From: Yoonia sp035117555 | Lineage (GTDB): Bacteria; Pseudomonadota; Alphaproteobacteria; Rhodobacterales; Rhodobacteraceae | Direction of reading: 5' to 3' | Assembly (NCBI RefSeq): GCF_035117555.1 | Contig: NZ_JAYKPK010000005.1 | Coordinates: 62,001-126,000 of the forward strand | DNA length: 64,000 nucleotides | Shown: positions 7,762 through 16,905 of the stretch, one piece after another | How the letters are laid out: the number at the start of each line of letters is the position of its first letter | Numbering within the stretch: the stretch's first letter is position 1 | Notes under the pieces: model-generated | What the model was told of the DNA's origin: nothing | What the model saw: only the letters and a program-made list of their open reading frames with translations | Databases searched by the model: none | Translations under genes and position numbers: made by a program

Positions 7762-9177
7762 ATGTCCTCCTCCGACCACCAGCCGCTTTATGCGCCGCGC
7801 GAGCCGATCTTTCCGCGCCGCGTCAAAGGCTATTACCGCAACCTCAAATGGTGGGTGATGGCCGTCACCTTGGGTATCTATTACCTGACACCGTGGATCA
7901 GATGGGATCGCGGGCCGAACCTGCCTGACCAAGCCGTGCTGATCGATATGGCGCATCGGCGGTTCTATTTCTTCTGGATCGAGATCTGGTCGCATGAATT
8001 CTATTTTGTCGCCGGTCTGCTGATCATGGCGGGGCTGGGGTTGTTCCTGTTCACCTCGGCACTGGGGCGGGTCTGGTGCGGCTATACCTGCCCACAGACG
8101 GTCTGGACCGATCTGTTCATTCTGGTCGAACGCTGGATCGAAGGCGACCGCAACGCCCGTGTGCGGCTGTGGAACGCCAGATGGGATGCGCATAAGATCC
8201 GGCTGCGGGTCAGCAAATTGATCGTCTGGCTGCTGATCGCTGTCGCAACCGGCGGGGCATGGGTGTTCTATTTCGCCGATGCGCCGACATTGGCGCGCGA
8301 TCTGCTGACCTTGCAGGCACCCTTTGTCGTCTGGGGCACGATTGGCCTGCTGACCGCCACGACCTTTGTCTTTGGCGGTTTCATGCGCGAACAGGTCTGC
8401 AATTACATGTGTCCCTGGCCGCGCATTCAGGCGGCGATGATGGACCCCGAAACGCTGACCGTCGCCTATCGCGACTGGCGGGGCGAACCGCGCGGCAAAC
8501 CGCGTGTGGCGAGTGCAGGCGATTGCATCGATTGCATGGCCTGCGTCAATGTCTGCCCGGCTGGCATCGACATCCGCGACGGGCAGCAGATGGAATGTAT
8601 CACCTGTGCGCTTTGCATCGATGCCTGTGATGACGTGATGGACAAGATCGGCAAGCCGCGTGGCTTGATCGATTATCTGGCCTTATCGGATCAGGAAGAA
8701 GAAGCGCAGGGTAAACCCGCCAAGCCGATCTGGGCGCATGTGCTGCGCTGGCGCACCATGCTTTACACCGTAATGTGGGCCGGGATTGGCGTCGGGCTGG
8801 TCTTTGCGATGTTCATCCGCGCCGATCTGGAAATGTCCGTCGCCCCGTTGCGCAACCCGACCTTTGTCGTGCTCAGCGACGGCACATTGCGCAATATCTA
8901 TGACATCCGCCTGCTGAACAAATTGGGCGAGGATCGGGTGTTTACCCTGTCACTGGTGTCCGATCAAACTTTGACGATGACGTTGGAAGGCGCTGATCAG
9001 GATGTGGTCACCGTGCCTGCGAATGAAACCATGTTGCAACGTGTCTATGTCTCGGCCGCGCCCGGCAGCGTGGCGGCCAGAGCCGACCGGACCGATCTGC
9101 GGATCTGGGTCGAAGATGCGATCACCGGCGAACGCGCTTTTACAGATACAATTTTCAACGGAAGGGCCGCGCAATGA
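7762..9177 (+). CDS. ccoG: CcoG (RdxA/FixG), cbb3 oxidase accessory iron-sulfur protein
   Basis: A 471-residue polytopic membrane protein. Cysteine motifs on the cytoplasmic side are CGYTCPQTVW, CNYMCPWPR, and two ferredoxin-like clusters, CIDCMACVNVCPAG and CITCALCIDACD. Five or so membrane helices are visible, the last before a C-terminal periplasmic domain of about 115 residues. CcoG is reported to reduce Cu(II) for cbb3 oxidase assembly. It heads ccoG-ccoH-ccoI-ccoS and its stop overlaps the ccoH start by four bases. Confidence 0.95.
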   Translation: MSSSDHQPLYAPREPIFPRRVKGYYRNLKWWVMAVTLGIYYLTPWIRWDRGPNLPDQAVLIDMAHRRFYFFWIEIWSHEFYFVAGLLIMAGLGLFLFTSALGRVWCGYTCPQTVWTDLFILVERWIEGDRNARVRLWNARWDAHKIRLRVSKLIVWLLIAVATGGAWVFYFADAPTLARDLLTLQAPFVVWGTIGLLTATTFVFGGFMREQVCNYMCPWPRIQAAMMDPETLTVAYRDWRGEPRGKPRVASAGDCIDCMACVNVCPAGIDIRDGQQMECITCALCIDACDDVMDKIGKPRGLIDYLALSDQEEEAQGKPAKPIWAHVLRWRTMLYTVMWAGIGVGLVFAMFIRADLEMSVAPLRNPTFVVLSDGTLRNIYDIRLLNKLGEDRVFTLSLVSDQTLTMTLEGADQDVVTVPANETMLQRVYVSAAPGSVAARADRTDLRIWVEDAITGERAFTDTIFNGRAAQ

Positions 9178-9644
9178 CTGCGATAGCAAAAGATCCGCGC
9201 AAGTTCACCGGCAAACATATGCTGGCGCTGATGCTAGGGGGCTTTGGGGTGATTATCGCCGTCAATCTCGGCATGGCCTATATGGCGATTTCCACCTTTC
9301 CGGGAGTCGAGGCGCGCAGCACCTATGTCGCCAGTCAAACCTTTGAAGTGAACCGCGATGCGCAGGATGCGCTGGGATGGGATGTCGTGGCGACACTGGA
9401 TGACGGGTTGCTGACCTTGGCGATCACAGACCAGGCGGATCAGCCGGTACAACCACGCGTAATCAAGGCGATCTTTGGCCGTGCTACCCATACGGGCGAG
9501 GATCACAATCCTGATTTCACATGGACCGGTGATGTGCTGACCGCGATGGTCCCGTCTCGTGACGGCTATTGGAACCTGAGATTGGAACTGGAAGCAGCGA
9601 ATGGCACGATCTTCCGCCGCCGCATCCAGTTGCGTGACCGATGA
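9174..9644 (+). CDS. ccoH: CcoH (FixH), cbb3 oxidase assembly protein
   Basis: A 156-residue FixH family protein with one N-terminal membrane helix (about residues 16-41, HMLALMLGGFGVIIAVNLGM). A periplasmic beta-rich domain follows, ending in GYWNLRLELEAANG. CcoH contacts CcoP and CcoN and is needed for stable assembly. Start and stop both overlap neighbours in ATGA quartets. Confidence 0.93.
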   Translation: MTAIAKDPRKFTGKHMLALMLGGFGVIIAVNLGMAYMAISTFPGVEARSTYVASQTFEVNRDAQDALGWDVVATLDDGLLTLAITDQADQPVQPRVIKAIFGRATHTGEDHNPDFTWTGDVLTAMVPSRDGYWNLRLELEAANGTIFRRRIQLRDR

Positions 9645-11788
9645 GCGATACCGCCGCCTGCCCGGCCTGCATCGGCATTCCTGAATCCACGCTGACCAAA
9701 GCCGCGTCGCGCGGGGCGGAACAGATCATGCTGTCCTTGCCCGCGATCCATTGTGTCGCCTGCATCACCGGTGTCGAACGCGCTTTGCAGGCGCTGGACG
9801 GTGTCGCCAGCGCCCGTGTGAACCTGTCGATGAAGCGCGTCACGGTCGGTCTTGACCAACCGCTGGCACCCGAGACCTTGATCGATGCGCTGGAACTGGC
9901 GGGGTTCGAGGCCCGCAATCTGGATCGCGGCTTGCTTAATGCCGAAAACGACCCTGTCGGTGGCGCATTGATGACGCGGATCGCGGTGTCGGGCTTTGCG
10001 ATGATGAATGTCATGCTGATGTCAGTGGCGATCTGGTCGGGTGCGATGGGGGCGACCCAGCACATGTTCCACCTGATCAGTGCCGCGATCTCTATTCCTG
10101 CCGTCGCCTATGCAGGCCAGCCGTTCTTCCAGCACGCGTGGTCCGCCCTGCGGGTGCGGCGGCTGAACATGGATGTGCCGATCTCGCTGGCGCTGATCCT
10201 GACCACAGGCATGTCGCTGTTTGAGACCGTTTATGGCGGCAAACATGCCTATTTCGAAGCGGCAGTATCGCTGGTGTTTTTCCTGCTGATCGGGCGCTAT
10301 CTGGACCATCGCAGCCGCAAGGCTGCTGCCTCTGCCGCAGCCCAACTTGCAGCGTTAGAGGTGCCGCGTGTGATGCGGGTGACGGGTAGCATCCGCCAGA
10401 TGGTCGATTTTGCCGATCTGGTGGTGGGTGATCTGGTGCTGGTCCTGCCCGGTGGACGCATTCCGGTGGACGGTGTCGTGACTGATGGCAACAGCCAGAT
10501 CGACCGGTCGATGCTGACCGGCGAAAGCCGCCTGCATTATGCCGATACCGGCGCAAAGGTCACAGCCGGTGAGGTCAATATGACCGGCCCACTGACGATC
10601 CGGGCCGCGACCGTGGGCATGGACACCACCCTGCGCAAAATGGTCACGATGGTTGATGCGGCAGAGGCTGTGCGCAACCGCTATACCGCCATCGCCGACC
10701 GCGCGGCGGCGTTTTATTCGCCGATGGTGCATCTGCTGGCGCTGACCACATTTGCGGGCTGGGTGTTCTGGTCGGGCGATGTGCGGCTGTCGCTGAATAT
10801 CGCGGTGGCCGTGCTGATCATCACCTGCCCCTGCGCCTTGGGTCTTGCTGTGCCTGCTGTGTCCACCATCGCGGCGGGGCGGTTGTTCCGCGCGGGGCTG
10901 TTGGTCAAGGACGGCACGGCATTGGAACGTTTAGCCGAGGTGGATACTGTCGTGTTTGACAAGACCGGCACGCTGACCATGCCTATCGCCACCCGCGATA
11001 CATTGGATGCCGAGGCGCAAGCCGTCGCACTGGCCTTGACCCAGAACGCCAGCCATCCGGTGTCGCAGGCCATCGCAGCATCGCTGATCGGGGTGACACC
11101 GGCGATCCTGACCGATCAGTCTGAGCATCGCGGTAGGGGGCTGAGTGCGACCTATAACGGGCAACAGGTCCGGCTTGGGTCGGGTGCATGGCTGGGCGCG
11201 GGTGCTGGCACTTATCTACAGATCGGCAACAGCTCACCGCGTAAGATCAAGCTGGTCGCGGGTTTGCGCGATGGGGCGCAGGACCTTGTCACCGCGTGGC
11301 AAAAGGCCGGGCTGATAATCCACCTCGTGTCAGGTGATGACCGGAACGAGACTGAAAGAGTAGCGAAGATGCTGGGAATCAAAAGCTGGCAGGCGGAAAC
11401 CCAGCCAGAGGACAAGATTGCCTATATCAATGCACTATCGGACCAAGGGGCCAAGGTCCTGATGGTTGGTGACGGGCTGAACGATACCGGCGCGCTGACA
11501 GCGGCTTATGCGTCACTGTCGCCAGCGACGGCAGCCGATGCATCGCGCGCGGCGTCCGATATCGTGCTGCTGAACGACAGCCTGACGCCGCTGATCGAAT
11601 TGCCGCTGGTGGCACGCGCCGCCAAGAAACGCATCGTGGAAAACTTCGCCATCTCGGCAGCCTATAACGTCATCGCCATCCCCATCGCGGTGGCCAGTTT
11701 CGCAACGCCGCTGCTGGCGGCGATTGCGATGTCCACATCATCAATCACAGTTCTGGTGAACGCATTGCGCTTGAAAGGTCGGCTATGA
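9641..11788 (+). CDS. ccoI: CcoI (FixI), copper P1B-type ATPase
   Basis: A 715-residue P1B ATPase. The N-terminal heavy-metal-associated domain has the CxxC motif HCVACITG at about residues 37-44. The TGES actuator motif, the transmembrane CPC metal site (ITCPCALGLAVP), the phosphorylation motif DKTGTLT and the hinge GDGLND are all present. It supplies copper for cbb3 oxidase subunit I by exporting it to the periplasm. The short N-terminal extension contains another CxxC (CPAC, residues 7-10). It overlaps ccoS by four bases. Confidence 0.95.
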   Translation: MSDTAACPACIGIPESTLTKAASRGAEQIMLSLPAIHCVACITGVERALQALDGVASARVNLSMKRVTVGLDQPLAPETLIDALELAGFEARNLDRGLLNAENDPVGGALMTRIAVSGFAMMNVMLMSVAIWSGAMGATQHMFHLISAAISIPAVAYAGQPFFQHAWSALRVRRLNMDVPISLALILTTGMSLFETVYGGKHAYFEAAVSLVFFLLIGRYLDHRSRKAAASAAAQLAALEVPRVMRVTGSIRQMVDFADLVVGDLVLVLPGGRIPVDGVVTDGNSQIDRSMLTGESRLHYADTGAKVTAGEVNMTGPLTIRAATVGMDTTLRKMVTMVDAAEAVRNRYTAIADRAAAFYSPMVHLLALTTFAGWVFWSGDVRLSLNIAVAVLIITCPCALGLAVPAVSTIAAGRLFRAGLLVKDGTALERLAEVDTVVFDKTGTLTMPIATRDTLDAEAQAVALALTQNASHPVSQAIAASLIGVTPAILTDQSEHRGRGLSATYNGQQVRLGSGAWLGAGAGTYLQIGNSSPRKIKLVAGLRDGAQDLVTAWQKAGLIIHLVSGDDRNETERVAKMLGIKSWQAETQPEDKIAYINALSDQGAKVLMVGDGLNDTGALTAAYASLSPATAADASRAASDIVLLNDSLTPLIELPLVARAAKKRIVENFAISAAYNVIAIPIAVASFATPLLAAIAMSTSSITVLVNALRLKGRL

Positions 11789-11937
11789 ATGTTTTGGTAA
11801 TCCTTATCCCGGTCTCACTGACCCTCGGTGCCATCGGGCTCGCCGCCTTCCTGTGGAGCCTGCGCGCCAATCAATATGAAGACCTTGAAGGCGACGCTTG
11901 GCGGATCTTGTCCGATGACGATCAGGAACCGCGCTGA
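11785..11937 (+). CDS. ccoS: CcoS (FixS), small cbb3 oxidase maturation protein
   Basis: A 50-residue protein with one membrane helix (VLVILIPVSLTLGAIGLAAF) followed by the family signature FLWSLRANQYEDLEGDAWRI. CcoS is required for insertion of haem and copper into CcoN. Its ATG overlaps the ccoI stop (ATGA), as is typical of the operon. Confidence 0.92.
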   Translation: MNVLVILIPVSLTLGAIGLAAFLWSLRANQYEDLEGDAWRILSDDDQEPR

Positions 11938-11953
11938 AATCCGCACGCCGCAG

Positions 11954-11982
11954 TTGACAGACGCGTGACCGGCTCATATCTA
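11954..11982 (+). promoter_or_regulatory. sigma-70-like promoter of groESL
   Basis: A perfect -35 hexamer TTGACA (11954-11959) is followed after 17 bases by TATCTA (11977-11982). The CIRCE operator starts eight bases downstream, so bound HrcA would block the start site. Confidence 0.7.
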
Positions 11983-11989
11983 GCGCTTG

Positions 11990-12016
11990 TTGGCACTCGG
12001 GCTCACTGAGTGCTAA
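11990..12016 (+). promoter_or_regulatory. CIRCE operator (HrcA site) upstream of groES
   Basis: TTGGCACTC, nine bases, GAGTGCTAA. This matches the CIRCE inverted repeat (TTAGCACTC-N9-GAGTGCTAA) with one mismatch in the left arm. HrcA repressor binds CIRCE and releases it when GroEL is titrated by unfolded protein. Confidence 0.93.
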
Positions 12017-12048
12017 CACCACGACAACCGAACTGGAGAAGTTCCGAA

Positions 12049-12333
12049 ATGGCATTTAAACCACTTCACGACCGTGTGCTGGTCCGCCGCATTGAAGGCG
12101 AAGAGAAAACACAGGGCGGTCTGATCATTCCAGACACCGCCAAGGAAAAACCCGCCGAGGGTGAAATTGTCAGCGTTGGCGATGGCGCCCGCAAGGACAG
12201 CGGCGAATTGATCGCGATGTCGGTCAAAGTCGGCGACAAAGTGCTGTTTGGCAAATGGTCCGGCACTGAAGTCCGTATCGACGGCGAAGAGCTGTTGATC
12301 ATGAAAGAAAGCGACATCCTGGGGATCCTGTGA
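12049..12333 (+). CDS. groES: GroES co-chaperonin
   Basis: A 94-residue Cpn10. It begins MAFKPLHDRVLVRRIE and contains the mobile-loop segment EEKTQGGLIIPDTAKEKPAE that contacts GroEL, then EGEIVSVGDG and GDKVLFGKWSGTEV. The ATG at 12049 is preceded by GGAGAA; an upstream in-frame ATG would lie inside the CIRCE element. It is the first gene of groES-groEL, separated from groEL by 50 bases. Confidence 0.97.
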   Translation: MAFKPLHDRVLVRRIEGEEKTQGGLIIPDTAKEKPAEGEIVSVGDGARKDSGELIAMSVKVGDKVLFGKWSGTEVRIDGEELLIMKESDILGIL

Positions 12334-12383
12334 TCCTTCGGCCCTGTCCTTTCCCTTTCACATAATTCAAGGAGCACATGAAA

Positions 12384-14036
12384 ATGGCTGCTAAAGAAGT
12401 AAAATTCAGCACCGACGCGCGTAACCGGATGCTCAAGGGTGTGAACATCCTTGCCGACGCCGTCAAAGTGACACTTGGCCCCAAAGGCCGCAACGTGGTC
12501 ATCGACAAATCCTTTGGCGCACCGCGCATCACAAAGGACGGTGTCTCTGTCGCCAAGGAAATCGAACTGGAAGACAAGTTCGAAAACATGGGCGCGCAGA
12601 TGGTCAAAGAAGTGGCCAACCGCACCAATGACGAAGCCGGTGACGGGACCACGACAGCCACCGTTCTGGCCCAGGCGATTGTCCGCGAAGGCATGAAATC
12701 TGTCGCCGCTGGCATGAACCCGATGGACCTGAAGCGCGGCATCGACCTCGCGACCTCCAAAGTGGTCGAAGCGATCAAAGCAGCAGCGCGCCCTGTCAAT
12801 GACAGCGACGAAGTTGCACAGGTCGGCACGATCTCTGCCAATGGCGAAGCTGAAATCGGTCGCCAGATCGCTGACGCGATGCAGAAAGTCGGCAACGAAG
12901 GCGTGATCACCGTCGAAGAGAACAAAGGTCTGGAAACAGAAACCGTTGTCGTCGAGGGCATGCAGTTCGACCGTGGCTACCTGTCGCCATATTTCGTCAC
13001 CAACCCAGAGAAAATGACAGTCGAGCTGGAGGATGCGATCATCCTGCTGCACGAAAAGAAACTGTCGTCGCTGCAGCCAATGGTGCCTTTGCTGGAATCC
13101 GTCATCCAGTCCGGCAAGCCATTGCTGATCATCTCGGAAGATGTCGAAGGCGAAGCGCTGGCAACTCTGGTTGTCAACAAACTGCGCGGCGGCCTGAAAA
13201 TCGCTGCTGTCAAAGCCCCTGGCTTTGGTGATCGTCGCAAGGCGATGCTGCAAGATCTGGCGATTCTGACCGGCGGTCAGGTGATCTCTGACGATCTGGG
13301 CATGAAGCTGGAAAACGTCACCATCGATATGCTGGGCTCTGCCAAGCGCGTTTCGATCACCAAAGACGAAACAACCATCGTTGACGGTGCCGGCGACAAA
13401 GCGGAAATCGAAGCACGCGTTGCCCAGATCCGTGGCCAGATCGAAGACACGTCTTCCGATTACGACCGCGAAAAACTGCAGGAACGTGTGGCCAAACTGG
13501 CTGGCGGTGTGGCTGTCATCCGCGTCGGCGGCATGTCCGAAGTGGAAGTCAAAGAGCGTAAAGACCGCGTTGACGATGCACTGAACGCAACACGCGCTGC
13601 TGTGCAAGAAGGTGTTGTTGTCGGTGGTGGTGTTGCCCTGATCCAGGCCGGTAAGGTTCTGGAAGGTCTCAAGGGTGCAAACTCTGACCAGGACGTGGGT
13701 ATTGCGATCATCCGCAAGGCCATCGAGGCTCCGCTGCGTCAGATCGCAGAAAACTCGGGCGTTGACGGTTCTGTCGTTGCGGGCAAAATCCGCGAAAGCA
13801 GTGACAAGTCCTTTGGCTTTAACGCACAGACCGAAGAATATGGCGACATGTTCAAGTTCGGCGTCATTGACCCGGCTAAAGTCGTGCGCACAGCCCTGCA
13901 AGACGCGGCATCTGTCGCTGGCCTGCTGATCACCACAGAAGCCATGATTGCGGACAAACCGTCGAAAGACGGCGGCAATGCCGGCGGCGGCATGGGCGAT
14001 ATGGGTGGCATGGGCGGTATGGGCGGCATGATGTAA
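12384..14036 (+). CDS. groEL: GroEL chaperonin, 60 kDa subunit
   Basis: A 550-residue chaperonin starting MAAKEVKFS. The ATP-binding segment LGPKGRNVVIDKSFG, the motif NDEAGDGTTTATVLAQ and the late VGGGVALIQAG are canonical. The C-terminus ends in a glycine-methionine-rich tail (repeated GGM). An AAGGAG at 12369-12374 lies nine bases from the ATG at 12384 and only three from the in-frame ATG at 12378, so the former is preferred. A strong terminator follows. Confidence 0.97.
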   Translation: MAAKEVKFSTDARNRMLKGVNILADAVKVTLGPKGRNVVIDKSFGAPRITKDGVSVAKEIELEDKFENMGAQMVKEVANRTNDEAGDGTTTATVLAQAIVREGMKSVAAGMNPMDLKRGIDLATSKVVEAIKAAARPVNDSDEVAQVGTISANGEAEIGRQIADAMQKVGNEGVITVEENKGLETETVVVEGMQFDRGYLSPYFVTNPEKMTVELEDAIILLHEKKLSSLQPMVPLLESVIQSGKPLLIISEDVEGEALATLVVNKLRGGLKIAAVKAPGFGDRRKAMLQDLAILTGGQVISDDLGMKLENVTIDMLGSAKRVSITKDETTIVDGAGDKAEIEARVAQIRGQIEDTSSDYDREKLQERVAKLAGGVAVIRVGGMSEVEVKERKDRVDDALNATRAAVQEGVVVGGGVALIQAGKVLEGLKGANSDQDVGIAIIRKAIEAPLRQIAENSGVDGSVVAGKIRESSDKSFGFNAQTEEYGDMFKFGVIDPAKVVRTALQDAASVAGLLITTEAMIADKPSKDGGNAGGGMGDMGGMGGMGGMM

Positions 14037-14090
14037 GATCATATCCGCAAGGATGTGATCTGCGACATGCGTCTTTGACGTGTCACACTG

Positions 14091-14124
14091 AAGGGCGGTC
14101 CATCACGGGCCGCCCTTTTCTTTT
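14091..14124 (+). terminator. intrinsic terminator after groEL
   Basis: An 8-bp stem (AAGGGCGG with CCGCCCTT, extendable inward by CC/GG) is followed by TTTTCTTTT. It separates groEL from the transporter gene at 14166. Confidence 0.88.
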
Positions 14125-14165
14125 GCCCGGGCGCGGGTAAGGCTTGCCGGACTGAACAAGGGCCA

Positions 14166-15008
14166 ATGATGACCAAGATTTTCCTGCTGCTGGCGCTGAC
14201 GATGTGTGCCTTTGCTGCCAATTCGATCCTCAACCGGATCGGCGTGGCGCAATATGGCATGGACCCGATGGATTTCGCTGCGATCCGTGTGGCGGCCGGG
14301 GCGGCGATGTTATGGGCGCTGCTGGTCTGGCGCGGCACAACCACGCCGCAATTGCTGTCACGGCGGCGGATCTTTGGCGCGCTGGCGCTGGCGGGCTATA
14401 TGGTCGGGTTTTCATTGGCTTATGTCAGCCTTGATGCGGGCCTTGGCGCGCTGATCCTGTTTGGCGTGATACAGGTCGTTATTTTTGGCTGGGCGGTGGG
14501 CCAAGGCCACAGCATCCCGCCCCTGCGCTGGATGGGGTCAGGCGTCGCCCTGACAGGTCTGTGCGTCCTGCTCTGGCCCGGTGGCGCTCAGGTGGTGCCC
14601 TTGGGTGGCGCGCTGGCGATGATGCTCGCGGGCGGGTCCTGGGCGGTTTACACCCTGCTAGGCCGCAGCGAGCCTGATGCGCTGGCAGGCACGGCGGGGA
14701 ATTTCCTGCTCTGCCTGCCCCTGGTGCTGGTGGTGCTGCCGCTTTCGGATACGGGCAGCCTGTCCGTGCCGGGCGCGATCACTGCCGTGCTGGCGGGTGC
14801 GGTCACATCGGGGCTGGGCTATGCGCTGTGGTATCGCGTCTTGCCGCAACTGCCTGCGACACTGGCCGGTGTCGCGCAATTGAGCGTGCCTGTCCTAACC
14901 GTCTTTGCCGGTGTCATGTTTCTGGCCGAACCGCTCACCACGCGGCTGGTGCTGGCGGGACTGCTGGTTCTGGGCGGGATTGCGATCTCTTTGCCGCGAT
15001 CACGCTAG
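14166..15008 (+). CDS. EamA/DMT-superfamily transporter
   Basis: A 280-residue integral membrane protein with about ten helices arranged as two EamA repeats. The first repeat begins KIFLLLALTMCAFAANSILN. The second ends in the conserved segment LAGVAQLSVPVLTVFAGVMFLAEPLTTRLVLAGLLVLGG, here given in two parts: AQLSVPVLTVFAGVMF and EPLTTRLVLAG. Members export or import amino acids, nucleotides or drugs; the substrate cannot be told. Two tandem ATGs open the frame (14166 and 14169) after an AAGGGCCA. Confidence 0.85.
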   Translation: MMTKIFLLLALTMCAFAANSILNRIGVAQYGMDPMDFAAIRVAAGAAMLWALLVWRGTTTPQLLSRRRIFGALALAGYMVGFSLAYVSLDAGLGALILFGVIQVVIFGWAVGQGHSIPPLRWMGSGVALTGLCVLLWPGGAQVVPLGGALAMMLAGGSWAVYTLLGRSEPDALAGTAGNFLLCLPLVLVVLPLSDTGSLSVPGAITAVLAGAVTSGLGYALWYRVLPQLPATLAGVAQLSVPVLTVFAGVMFLAEPLTTRLVLAGLLVLGGIAISLPRSR

Positions 15009-15060
15009 ATTATTCACCTGCGGCATTTGCTATTCGGCACAGGCTTTCTATGAAAGAGGC

Positions 15061-15786
15061 ATGAAACGGATTTTCTCAACCTTGCTGGCGCTCTGTGTGA
15101 CCGGCCCCGCGCTGGCGCAGGAATGTGTCGTGTTGCTGCACGGCCTTGCCCGGACCGAGATGTCGATGACGCCGATGGAGCTTGTGCTGGAAAACGAAGG
15201 CTATTTCGTCGTCAACCGCGGCTATCCTTCGACCGAAAACACGATTCAGGAATTGGTTGATGATTTCATGGGGCAGGATGTCGCTGCCTGCGGCGACAGG
15301 CGGGTCAATTTCGTCACCCATTCGATGGGTGGCATTCTGGTCCGCGCCTGGCTGACGGGGAACCGCCCCGCGGATATGGGCCGCGTGGTCATGCTGGGGC
15401 CACCCAATGGCGGGTCCGAGCTGGTCGATATTTTCGGTGAGTTTGAGCCATTTCAATGGGTCAATGGCCCCGCCGGTCTGCAACTGGGGACCGAAGCGGA
15501 TAGTTTCCCCAATTCGCTGGATTACCTGCCGTTCGAGATCGGGGTCATCGCGGGGAACCGGACGCTGAACCCGGTCTATTCCACCCTGATCGAAGGGCCG
15601 GATGACGGCAAAGTCTCGGTCGATTCAACGCGGCTTGATGGCATGGCGGATCATATCGTGCTGCCGGTGACCCATACATTCATGATGAACAATCCGCTGG
15701 TGATGGCACAGGTGCTACATTTCCTGCGCCTAGGGCAGTTTGATCATGATCAGACGATGATGGATCTGTTTCTGGGCGAGGAGTAA
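15061..15786 (+). CDS. exported alpha/beta hydrolase (lipase-like)
   Basis: A 241-residue protein with a signal peptide (MKRIFSTLLALCVTGPALA, cleavage expected before QECVV). The oxyanion segment VVLLHGLART and the nucleophile elbow FVTHSMGGILVRAW give the G/H-x-S-x-G serine of a lipase or esterase. The segment LGPPNGGSELVD is shared with triacylglycerol lipases and PGAP1-like hydrolases. A late His-rich segment (VTHTFMMNNP) probably supplies the catalytic histidine. It is likely periplasmic, since it follows an ordinary Sec signal. The start is set by GAGG just upstream. Confidence 0.85.
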   Translation: MKRIFSTLLALCVTGPALAQECVVLLHGLARTEMSMTPMELVLENEGYFVVNRGYPSTENTIQELVDDFMGQDVAACGDRRVNFVTHSMGGILVRAWLTGNRPADMGRVVMLGPPNGGSELVDIFGEFEPFQWVNGPAGLQLGTEADSFPNSLDYLPFEIGVIAGNRTLNPVYSTLIEGPDDGKVSVDSTRLDGMADHIVLPVTHTFMMNNPLVMAQVLHFLRLGQFDHDQTMMDLFLGEE

Positions 15787-15790
15787 GATT

Positions 15791-15819
15791 TGCCCACCGG
15801 GCTTTCGCCCGGTCGGGCA
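15791..15819 (+). terminator. hairpin after the hydrolase gene
   Basis: Arms TGCCCACCGGGC (15791-15802) and GCCCGGTCGGGCA (15807-15819) pair around a TTTC loop with a single bulged C. No long T-tract follows. It directly precedes a repeat copy at 15821 and probably ends transcription from one or both sides. Confidence 0.6.
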
Positions 15820-15820
15820 T

Positions 15821-15865
15821 GCCTCCGGCGGGGATATTTAGGCTCTGACGATGCGGTTCACGTGG
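15821..15865 (+). repeat. dispersed repeat, copy A
   Basis: GCCTCCGGCGGGGATATTTA followed by a tail (GCTCTGACGATG) that resembles the tail of copy C (GCTCGGAAGATG). It lies just after the hairpin at 15791-15819 and runs into the 3' end of purK. The purK stop codon (15838-15840) and last codons are therefore repeat sequence. Confidence 0.65.
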
Positions 15866-16905
15866 CCCATTTTGCGTCCCGGTTTGATATCGGCCTTGCC
15901 ATAAAGATGGATCGCAGCATCGGTTTTGGCATAATCGGCCAGCTTGTCCATATCGTCACCGATCAGGTTTTCCATCGTGACATCTGCATGGCGCGATCCA
16001 TCGCCCAAAGGCCAGCCTGCGACGGCGCGGATATGTTGTTCAAACTGGCAGATCGTGCAGCCGTTCTGTGTCCAATGGCCGGAATTATGCACGCGCGGGG
16101 CGATTTCATTCACGATCAGGCCTTTGGATGTGACGAATAATTCAACGCCCATGACACCCACGTAATCCAGTGCATTTAGGATGCGCGCAGCAATCAGCAC
16201 GGCATCGGTACGTTGTGATGCGGTCAGATTGGCGGGAACCTTGGTGGTTCGTAGAATGCCATCCTCATGCACATTTTCACCCGGATCATAGCAGGCGACC
16301 GACCCATCCTGCCCGCGCGCGCCGATGACCGAGACTTCGTGGCTGAAGTCGATGAAACCTTCCAGAATGGCAGGCGCGCCTTGCATATCGGCAAGGGCGG
16401 TGACGGCATCAGCGCGGGTCATGATCCGCGCCTGCCCTTTGCCATCATAGCCCATGCGCCGCGTTTTCAGGATCGCGGGTGCGCCGATATTGTCCAAAGC
16501 GGCCTCCAACGCCGCCGCATCCGGCACATCGGTGAAAGGCGCGGTTTGCAGGCCGAGGCCTTGCAGGAATGTCTTTTCCGTCAGCCGGTCTTGTGACGTC
16601 GCCAAGGCCTGCCGCCCCGGATGGATCGGGGCGAGTGTTTCGAGCAGATCCAGCGCCGCAGTCGGGATGTTTTCAAATTCATAGGTGATCACATCGACCG
16701 ATTGGCCAAAGGCGGTCAGAGCGGCGTGATCGTCATAGCTGGCGGTGGTGACTTTGTAGGCCACATCACCGGCTGGCGGGTTGGGGCCGGGTTCAAAGAT
16801 ATGCACCTTCAGCCCCACCCGCGAGGCGGCCACGGCCAGCATCCGGCCCAATTGGCCGCCGCCCAGAATGCCGATGACAGCGCCGGTTGGCAAAGGCTTA
16901 GTCAT
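15838..16905 (-). CDS. purK: PurK, N5-carboxyaminoimidazole ribonucleotide synthase
   Basis: A 355-residue ATP-grasp enzyme. The N-terminal Rossmann-like motif GILGGGQLGRMLAVAA is diagnostic of PurK. The central ATP-grasp domain holds KTRRMGYDGKGQA and LEGFIDFSHEVSVI, and NEIAPRVHNSGHWT lies near the C-terminus. It carboxylates AIR with ATP and bicarbonate for purine synthesis. Its start lies eight bases inside the end of purE. The last few codons overlap a dispersed repeat. Confidence 0.95.
   Translation of the reverse strand: MTKPLPTGAVIGILGGGQLGRMLAVAASRVGLKVHIFEPGPNPPAGDVAYKVTTASYDDHAALTAFGQSVDVITYEFENIPTAALDLLETLAPIHPGRQALATSQDRLTEKTFLQGLGLQTAPFTDVPDAAALEAALDNIGAPAILKTRRMGYDGKGQARIMTRADAVTALADMQGAPAILEGFIDFSHEVSVIGARGQDGSVACYDPGENVHEDGILRTTKVPANLTASQRTDAVLIAARILNALDYVGVMGVELFVTSKGLIVNEIAPRVHNSGHWTQNGCTICQFEQHIRAVAGWPLGDGSRHADVTMENLIGDDMDKLADYAKTDAAIHLYGKADIKPGRKMGHVNRIVRA

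Noticed and set aside
6946..8193. MsrA extended by about 200 N-terminal residues
   Set aside because: The extension runs through the intergenic FNR box and into ccoG antisense sequence. A good ribosome site precedes the normal start at 7596.
12066..14042. Open frame of 658 codons opposite groES and groEL
   Set aside because: Antisense shadow of the chaperonin genes. Phe- and His-rich with no domain, and it ends at the groEL tail.
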